NCBI GenBank assembly: GCA_964446685.1
Contig: CAYUPO010000004.1
Coordinates: 1 to 64,000, forward strand
DNA: 64,000 nt
Direction: 5' to 3'
Origin: CAZWRN01 sp964446685
Lineage (GTDB): Bacteria; Patescibacteriota; Microgenomatia; Daviesbacterales; UBA10151
The first letter of the stretch is position 1; each line of letters starts with the position of its first letter. The notes beneath the pieces were generated by a model that was not told where the DNA came from, searched no databases, and saw nothing but the letters and a program-made list of their open reading frames with translations. Both the position numbers and the translations under genes were made by a program. Below are positions 58,928 to 64,000 of this stretch, piece by piece.

Positions 58928-60577
58928 ATGAAAACAATTCACAAACTAACTCCTTCCCAAATTGCCAAAATAGCCGCCGGTGAAGTTATTGAAAAACCAG
59001 CTTTTGCAGTCAAAGAACTAATTGAAAATTCACTTGATGCCCAGTCAAAACATATCCAGATTTTTATTGAGGAGGGTGGTCTTAAAAAAATTCTGATCAT
59101 TGATGATGGTGTAGGTATGTCTGAAGAAGACCTCAAAGAATGTTTCAAACTACATACCACCAGCAAAGTCACACAGGATGATTCTTTAAATGCCATCAGA
59201 TCAATGGGTTTTCGGGGTGAAGCTTTGGCCTCTCTGGCTTCCATCAGCCGGATGTCACTTCAAAGCCGGACAAATAAAGCTCCCTCCGGAACCAAAATCA
59301 CACTTGCAGAAGGGAAATTATTATCCTCCTCTCCTATTGGCATGCCTTACGGCACCCAAATTGAGATCAGAGATCTCTTTTACTCTGTTCCAGGCAGAAA
59401 AAAATTTATGGAAAATCCCCAAAAGGAATACCGGACTATCCTGGATTGGGTTATCCGGATCGCCTTAGCCAATCCAACCATTCGTTTTACACTAACTCAC
59501 AATAAAAAATTAGTCTTTGACCTGCCAGGTGATCAGGAAGTTATGGATCGGCTTAAATATTTTCTGAAGGAAGATTTTAAACTTTTACCTATTAATTTCG
59601 AAGATACTTATGTCAATATCAGCGGCTTTACTTCCTCAGCTTCTATTTCAACTTCCAGTTCATCCAAACAGTTTATCTTTGTTAACAACCGCCCAATAAC
59701 CGATAAATTAGTTTCAACAGCCATCAAAGAGGCATATGGTACAACAATTGAACACAATAAATATCCAATTTATTTTATCCATATCTCTGTCCCACCGGAA
59801 ATGGTAGATGTAAATGTTCACCCCAGAAAAGAGCAAGTAAATTTACTCAATCGTCAATTAATTTTTGATCAGGTCCAAAAAGCTATTTTCCAGACTTTGC
59901 AGATAAGTCATCCCTTATCTGAGATTTCAAAGCCCCCCTCTATTACAAAATCGTTTGCCGGAGAGATTTTAAGGGGTCAGGACGAATTATTTATGCTGGA
60001 AAAAAAATTCGTCAACTTAGATAAAATATTACAAATACATGATTTATTTTTATTAATTCAGGCACAAAATGGACTAATTATTGTTGATCAACATGCTGCA
60101 CATGAGCGAATTTTATATGAACAATTTAAAAAAGATTTTGAAAATAAAAAAAATAAAAAATTTAAACTTTTACACCCTCTAAAACCAGAATTTTCGATAC
60201 TGGAAAATCAAATTCTGTTAGAAAACAAGGGATTTCTGGAAAATCTCGGATTTTCAGTAAATTTTAAAACAGGTACATCTATTACTCATATTCCGGAGTT
60301 ACTAAAGGATCGAAATATTACCGAAATCCTAACCGAATTCATTGAACAGATCATTCAAGAAAAAAGTATTTCAATAGACTTAAAATCAGACCAGCTGCTG
60401 AAATATCTAGCCTGTAGAAGTGCAATCAAATCAGGCGATAGAATAGACACAAAACAGGCAAAATCTCTGGTTGAAAAGCTATTTCAAACCCCAAACCACA
60501 CCCACTGCCCCCACGGCCGCCCAACCTTCATTCTTCAACCGCTAAAGGAATTAAATAAACAGTTTAAACGTTTCTAG
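58928..60577 (+). CDS. mutL: DNA mismatch repair protein MutL
   Basis: Matchmaker of mismatch repair, acting after MutS. The 549 aa protein has the GHKL ATPase with AAGEVIEKPAFAVKELIENS, DDGVGMSEEDL and GFRGEALASLASIS, followed by the transducer domain (VNVHPRKEQVNLLNRQ) and a C-terminal dimerisation domain from about residue 360. In that domain I see DQHAAHERILYEQF, close to the DQHAxxER of endonuclease-type MutL, and the C-terminal CPHGRPT; these metal-site motifs suggest it is a nicking MutL, which fits the absence of MutH. Confidence 0.96.
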   Translation: MKTIHKLTPSQIAKIAAGEVIEKPAFAVKELIENSLDAQSKHIQIFIEEGGLKKILIIDDGVGMSEEDLKECFKLHTTSKVTQDDSLNAIRSMGFRGEALASLASISRMSLQSRTNKAPSGTKITLAEGKLLSSSPIGMPYGTQIEIRDLFYSVPGRKKFMENPQKEYRTILDWVIRIALANPTIRFTLTHNKKLVFDLPGDQEVMDRLKYFLKEDFKLLPINFEDTYVNISGFTSSASISTSSSSKQFIFVNNRPITDKLVSTAIKEAYGTTIEHNKYPIYFIHISVPPEMVDVNVHPRKEQVNLLNRQLIFDQVQKAIFQTLQISHPLSEISKPPSITKSFAGEILRGQDELFMLEKKFVNLDKILQIHDLFLLIQAQNGLIIVDQHAAHERILYEQFKKDFENKKNKKFKLLHPLKPEFSILENQILLENKGFLENLGFSVNFKTGTSITHIPELLKDRNITEILTEFIEQIIQEKSISIDLKSDQLLKYLACRSAIKSGDRIDTKQAKSLVEKLFQTPNHTHCPHGRPTFILQPLKELNKQFKRF

Positions 60578-60672
60578 CATTTGTAATACTGCCTCTGACA
60601 TTCATATCTACTTCGCCAAAGGCTTTGCCAGACAAGCACAGGCATAAATTCAAATATAACTTAGATAATAGA

Positions 60673-60785
60673 TTGACAGATGATTGTTTTTACAGTATTG
60701 TTTTACTCCAGAGAGATGAATATCTGGAAATCAAAAAACAATTTAAATATTTTTTCCCACTAGAGCCACAGGGCTCTTTTTTTTT
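60673..60785 (+). ncRNA. candidate small RNA (promoter plus terminator)
   Basis: TTGACA (60673-60678), 17 bases, TATTGT (60696-60701) predicts a start near 60708. A strong terminator AGAGCC-acag-GGCTCT with a T9 run lies at 60762-60785. The ~78-base transcript holds only a 15-codon frame (60716-60763, MNIWKSKNNLNIFSH) with AGAGAG before the ATG. It could be an sRNA, a tiny peptide mRNA, or an attenuated leader of the next gene 24 bases on. Confidence 0.45.
60762..60785 (+). terminator. intrinsic terminator
   Basis: Six-base GC-rich stem AGAGCC/GGCTCT, four-base loop, nine T. Confidence 0.85.
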
Positions 60786-60808
60786 GGAAAAATAGTTAGA
60801 AAACATAT

Positions 60809-61303
60809 ATGCATGAAGTAAAATTATGGCATCCAGAATTACCAAACCTTTCTGGAGGTAATGATAAGTTAAAAATCGGAGTCGCCTCTGTAGGGAGATT
60901 ACTCACAATAATATCAGAAGATGCCCCTTCACTTAGACTGGGTGGTTTACCTTCACATCATTTAAAAAGAATTGCTCAGTATAGCGATCAAACTCCGTTG
61001 TGGATGATAAACCATCTGGGAATATCACAACCTGATTATATCGGAAAAAGTAACAATTTTGATTTTGATATCCTTTTAAAAGAAAATGAATTTCTTGTAA
61101 AAGAACCCGACGAGTACAGACAATCCAGACATCTACAAATGATGGTGCAAGCGATTTTAAGAGGCGAACTACCACCAAATCGATACACAGATTTAATCCC
61201 AGATCAATGGCAAGATCAGATCGCTCAAGAAATAGCTAAATATGATTCAGGTCAAAAAAGATTCGTTGGACTGAAAGCTAAAGATCTTTTTACAACTACC
61301 TAG
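60809..61303 (+). CDS. hypothetical protein, 164 aa
   Basis: Not recognised. Soluble and mixed alpha/beta. N-terminal HEVKLWHPELPNLSGGNDKL, a central LGGLPSHHLKRIAQYSDQTP and a C-terminal stretch IAKYDSGQKRFVGLKAKDLF. No signal or membrane helix. It stands between a terminator and tRNA-Gln, close to the edge of the toxin region. Confidence 0.6.
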   Translation: MHEVKLWHPELPNLSGGNDKLKIGVASVGRLLTIISEDAPSLRLGGLPSHHLKRIAQYSDQTPLWMINHLGISQPDYIGKSNNFDFDILLKENEFLVKEPDEYRQSRHLQMMVQAILRGELPPNRYTDLIPDQWQDQIAQEIAKYDSGQKRFVGLKAKDLFTTT

Positions 61304-61358
61304 GAAAAAATAGCCATTTTGTGCTAAAATTTACCAGTTCAAGACGTTTAAACAAAAT

Positions 61359-61429
61359 TGCCGAGTCGTCTAATGGTAGGACGACAGATTCTGGATCTGT
61401 CTATTGGGGTTCAAATCCCTGCTCGGCAA
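61359..61429 (+). tRNA. tRNA-Gln (anticodon CTG)
   Basis: A full cloverleaf: acceptor TGCCGAG/CTCGGCA (7 bp), D stem GTCT/GGAC, anticodon stem ACAGA/TCTGT with loop TTCTGGA (anticodon CTG), short variable loop CTAT, T arm TGGGG-TTCAAAT-CCCTG, discriminator A. CCA is not encoded (ACAAG follows). It reads CAG codons. Confidence 0.9.
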
Positions 61430-61473
61430 CAAGATTAATTTCATAAACTGCAATGAACGAAGTTCAAGCAGCA

Positions 61474-61555
61474 ACGACAGATTCTGGATCTGTCTACTTC
61501 CGCAGGAAGGAGGAGTTTACTCCTCATTGGGGTTCAAATCCCTGCTCGGCAACAA
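61474..61555 (+). pseudogene. partial duplicate of tRNA-Gln (3' part) with hairpin insertion
   Basis: From ACGACAGATTCTGG through the T arm to GCTCGGCAACAA it repeats the tRNA exactly, except for about 30 inserted bases in the variable loop (61497-61526) that form two perfect hairpins, CTTCC-gca-GGAAG and GAGGAG-ttta-CTCCTC. The 5' acceptor and D arm are missing. The spacer from the real tRNA (61430-61473) holds a further hairpin, CTGC-aa-TGAAC-gaa-GTTCA-a-GCAG. Confidence 0.85.
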
Positions 61556-61670
61556 AGGCTTATTTGATCACCATTTGCGAAATTATAGCGATTTTGGGGT
61601 TGAGGCTGTGTTAATATACCTCAACTAGATCTTTTGAAATAAAGCATAATTGAACAGCATTTATGTGGGA

Positions 61671-62159
61671 TTATATTTTGTTAAACCTTATAAGAGAATC
61701 ATAAGGTTTAACACCAGTTTCAATTCGTTCAGGGATATCATAAGGTGAGTGAACAACTAAAAATTCCAAATTTTTGAACTTTTCTGGCAACTCATGTCCC
61801 AGGTTTGTTGAATTTATCCCATTCCATAAATACCAATAACCAACCTTTCCGGACTTATAATCAACGAATGCAGATATAAACTCTGGAAATATAAAATCTT
61901 TAACTTCGCTATGACCAACAATCTTCCATAAACCTATTTTGATAGCAGCCATCAATCCAGTTATTACAGGTGGAAAAAGTTCTTTTCTTGCAATAATGTC
62001 TTCAATTGGAATCTGCTCTTCTAAATTGGTAATCAGATCAAAAACTTTTATTAGTGGACCATTTTTTGAATCCCAAAAGACATATTGTCCAAAAGCCTTT
62101 TTATTGTTTGACAAAGGAATTTCAAAAATATCACCCACTTTAATAAATTTATTATTCAT
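61671..62159 (-). CDS. Imm26-family immunity protein
   Basis: A 162 aa protein that should neutralise the toxin encoded just upstream. N-terminal FIKVGDIFEIPLSNNKKAFG, middle AIKIGLWKIVGHSEV and C-terminal LGHELPEKFKNLEFLVVHSP, then RIETGVKPYDSL, match the Imm26 pattern found next to polymorphic toxins. The ATG at 62159 is chosen: TATAAT at 62166-62171 overlaps the toxin stop codon and ends 6 bases before it, so the immunity gene could be transcribed without its toxin. Confidence 0.75.
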   Translation of the reverse strand: MNNKFIKVGDIFEIPLSNNKKAFGQYVFWDSKNGPLIKVFDLITNLEEQIPIEDIIARKELFPPVITGLMAAIKIGLWKIVGHSEVKDFIFPEFISAFVDYKSGKVGYWYLWNGINSTNLGHELPEKFKNLEFLVVHSPYDIPERIETGVKPYDSLIRFNKI

Positions 62160-62166
62160 CGGCAAA

Positions 62167-62727
62167 TTATAACCCAACTCTATTTAAAATATCACTTCCT
62201 TTTGTAACTGATTCATTATATATAGGGTTTTGAGGTGAAATACTGTTGATTTTGTTCAATAAGTTTCCAAGTCCGCTATTTTCAATTAATACTTGTTCAA
62301 CTGCTTTAGCATCAGATCTTGTTAATCCGGTTAATCCTGGAATCCCTTGAAGTGATATGCCTTTAGTTGCTAAATGTTCCGAAGCTCTTCTTGCTAAATC
62401 ATTAGTGATTCCATAGTAATAAGGAACTCCATTTTTAAGTGCCTGATAAACAGACACTGCTGCTTTAACCTCATTAGTACAATCACCATCTCTACATGCT
62501 GCCGCAGTACAGACGGAGCCAAGTTTTAGAAGTCCTCCAACAAACTGACCTGAAGGATCTGATAGATTAATAGGATCAGTATTTGCAAAATTGTACCCAT
62601 TTTGTGTATTAGGCTGATTAATGATACCTTCAACAGGATCTTTTGAGATAAATCCTCCTATTGTTGGGTCATAGTAGCAGATCTTTGTAAAAATTATAAA
62701 TACAACACCAATTGGTATCAGTATATA
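62167..62727 (-). pseudogene. orphan Rhs C-terminal toxin cassette (GIY-YIG/URI-type nuclease)
   Basis: An open frame of 186 codons without a normal start. It begins after a stop with residual Rhs core (CYYDPTIGGFISKDPVEG, then QNGYNFANTDPINLSDPSG), which matches the core of the upstream Rhs gene, and continues into a distinct toxin: VPYYYGITNDLARRASEHLA, LTRSDAKAVEQVLIENSGL and LLNKINSISPQNPIYNES, a GIY-YIG-fold nuclease of the Tox-URI type. A GTG at 62457 could allow expression of the toxin part only. It is followed at once by an Imm26 gene. This is the layout of displaced rhs-CT/immunity modules, kept as a silent reserve for recombination. Confidence 0.75.
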
Positions 62728-63029
62728 TTAAACAATATTATGCCTACAAAAAATGTCAAAAAAGCAATTATGAAGCTAAACCTTACTGCTAGAATTTCCT
62801 TTCTTAATTTATTATTTTTAAGATTTTTAGAAAAAAGATCATGGTAATACATTTCAGATTCTTCTGTGGTAGTTCGCTTATAATACAAAAAGTCACTAAA
62901 ACCACTATCAGGCCTTTTGTTTATTTTTCGAAGTTTTTGAAAATACTTTACCGTTGTAACAAACAAAAGTAATCCAATACCAAAATAAACAATAAAAAAT
63001 GTAATTCTTATAGTTAAACTCAGATCCAT
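62718..63029 (-). CDS. small membrane protein, candidate immunity for the Rhs toxin
   Basis: A 103 aa protein with a helix at each end (ITFFIVYFGIGLLLFVTTV and FSFIIAFLTFFVGIILFNIY) and a polar, charged middle (YYKRTTTEESEMYYHDLFSK). Not a family I recognise. It lies 22 bases after the Rhs gene stop, the place where the immunity gene of a polymorphic toxin is normally found. Being a membrane protein, it may imply that the partner toxin acts on or through the membrane. It overlaps the open frame of the orphan cassette by 10 bases. Confidence 0.6.
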   Translation of the reverse strand: MDLSLTIRITFFIVYFGIGLLLFVTTVKYFQKLRKINKRPDSGFSDFLYYKRTTTEESEMYYHDLFSKNLKNNKLRKEILAVRFSFIIAFLTFFVGIILFNIY

Positions 63030-63051
63030 ATAATCGCTTTATAAAACTTAT

Positions 63052-64000
63052 TTAGAATAGAACAAATAAGGCATCTTTAACAGCCTCTAAAAATGTATAT
63101 TTAGACGTATACTCAATTCCGGCAGGTTTAACATCAACAGGTAAGGCACCGATTCCTCCACTGATTCCCATATTAGTTTGGTTTAACTGCTTAGTAATGG
63201 GATCAAAATTACCTTGCCCAGTAACCCCTACACGCACAGGAAAAGGAAGATCAATAGAACCTCCTGATACTACACTCATTCCATGGAGATCTGACATTTT
63301 TGAGGCAGATTTGCTATTTAACCAAGTAATATCTCCTCCTAGTGCAATATTCGGATTTGCACCAAAACTAACTGATTTTGTAGCCCCAACCTGCCAGTTA
63401 TCCCCAACACCAATACATCTTTGTGTCGAGACATAGCCTCCTGCACCAGCAGAACAGCTAAAACATATACCATTTACGGCTAACCCTGAGGGATCTGACA
63501 GATTAACTGGATCACCATTTGCAAAGTTGTATCCATTCTGAGTTTGTGGATTTGTTAAGATTCCTTCAACTGGATCCTTAGAGATAAAGCCTCCTGTGGC
63601 CGGGTCGTAGTACCGGGCTCTCATGAAATAGAGGTTTGTTTTGTCATCCAGATCTTCACCTTTATATTGGAAATTAGCTGCTGGACCTCCGGTGAGGGAG
63701 TTACCGAAGGCATCATATGTATAAGCCTGAATATTGCTACCACCTGCTCCAACTACAAATCTGGTATTTCCCAGTCCATCCTCCAGATAGTATTTTCTAT
63801 CAGAGTATCCATCTTTTCCTTCACTAACAAGCCCTACACCATAAATATAACTTGATGAATTATTGTTTACATCAACCGTATACAAAACTTTCGACAAGTC
63901 ACCCGAATTATCATTCACATATTTTAATACTGTAGTTGCTCCGGCTTTCTCAGCAATTCTATTACCTTTTCCATCATAGACATATCCGGCATTCTCTCCA
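63052..64000 (-). CDS. Rhs/YD-repeat polymorphic toxin, C-terminal part (5' end outside window)
   Basis: The frame is open to the window edge. It contains YD-repeat and Rhs core sequence (YVYDGKGNRIAEKAG, LEDGLGNTRFVVGAGG, IQAYTYDAFGNSLTGG, YFMRARYYDPATGGFISKDP), ending with the usual QNGYNFANGDPVNLSDPSG junction. After that comes a ~145-residue variable tail with many Gly/Ser turns (CSAGAGGYVSTQ, MGISGGIGALP) and a hydrophobic end (FLEAVKDALFVLF), which I do not recognise. This tail should be the delivered toxin. The neighbouring 103 aa membrane protein is the likely immunity gene. Confidence 0.88.
   Translation of the reverse strand, partial: GENAGYVYDGKGNRIAEKAGATTVLKYVNDNSGDLSKVLYTVDVNNNSSSYIYGVGLVSEGKDGYSDRKYYLEDGLGNTRFVVGAGGSNIQAYTYDAFGNSLTGGPAANFQYKGEDLDDKTNLYFMRARYYDPATGGFISKDPVEGILTNPQTQNGYNFANGDPVNLSDPSGLAVNGICFSCSAGAGGYVSTQRCIGVGDNWQVGATKSVSFGANPNIALGGDITWLNSKSASKMSDLHGMSVVSGGSIDLPFPVRVGVTGQGNFDPITKQLNQTNMGISGGIGALPVDVKPAGIEYTSKYTFLEAVKDALFVLF

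Noticed and set aside
2134..60577. Recoding of TGA
   Set aside because: TGA serves as a plain stop in several genes (for example nrdJ) and no conserved protein needs read-through.
61474..61555. Second functional tRNA-Gln
   Set aside because: It lacks the 5' acceptor strand and D arm, and its variable loop carries a ~30-base insert.

Overview
The window looks like a scaffold from a Candidate Phyla Radiation (Patescibacteria) bacterium, most likely of the Microgenomates type. This is inferred from overall character: small AT-rich genome, many short lineage-specific proteins, split transketolase, class II ribonucleotide reductase, VanW-like and L,D-transpeptidase envelope proteins, and intergenic islands of TTTGAAATTT-type repeats. 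TGA is used as a normal stop, which argues against the lineages that recode it. A 100-base run of N at 11166-11265 is an assembly gap.

Layout. 0-10.4 kb: recQ, an alkyltransferase, secA, a proline-rich membrane protein, serS, a Nudix hydrolase and a lysS carrying an extra C-terminal domain. 10.4-17.2 kb: small accessory genes, including a secreted beta-helix protein, an HTH protein, a RelA/SpoT-like domain, a stand-alone FtsH-type peptidase domain and a pseudopilin. 17.2-26 kb: pyrophosphatase, lon with a CIRCE operator, corrinoid adenosyltransferase, the B12-dependent reductase nrdJ and its repressor nrdR. 26-36 kb: membrane and stress proteins, a histidine kinase, a response regulator and a lipid kinase. 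36-43 kb: envelope enzymes (DacA, YkuD, VanW-like). 43-54 kb: carbohydrate metabolism (FAD oxidase, aldolase, sugar kinase, split transketolase, rpe, rpiB) and a DsbA-like pair. 54.6-60.6 kb: DNA repair (DnaQ/GIY-YIG fusion, mutS, mutL). 61-64 kb: tRNA-Gln followed by an Rhs polymorphic toxin locus with an orphan toxin/immunity cassette.

The most unusual feature lies just downstream of nrdJ (22210-22751). Five further copies of the last 11 codons plus stop of nrdJ are stacked at a spacing of about 100 bp. They encode almost the same peptide (KKCYSCGYSMC) with synonymous codons and all three stop codons, and each sits in hairpins whose arms change in a compensatory way. A related but smaller arrangement, a duplicated 3' part of tRNA-Gln with inserted hairpins, occurs at 61474-61555. 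I read both as traces of an unrecognised hairpin element that rebuilds the 3' end of conserved genes.

Two styles of gene expression are visible. Many first genes have a sigma-70 promoter whose -10 box ends only 6-8 bases before the ATG, implying leaderless mRNAs. Operon-internal and stress genes instead carry strong Shine-Dalgarno sequences. A TTCTTAC motif recurs around the stress and two-component genes at helical-turn spacings and may be the response regulator's site.
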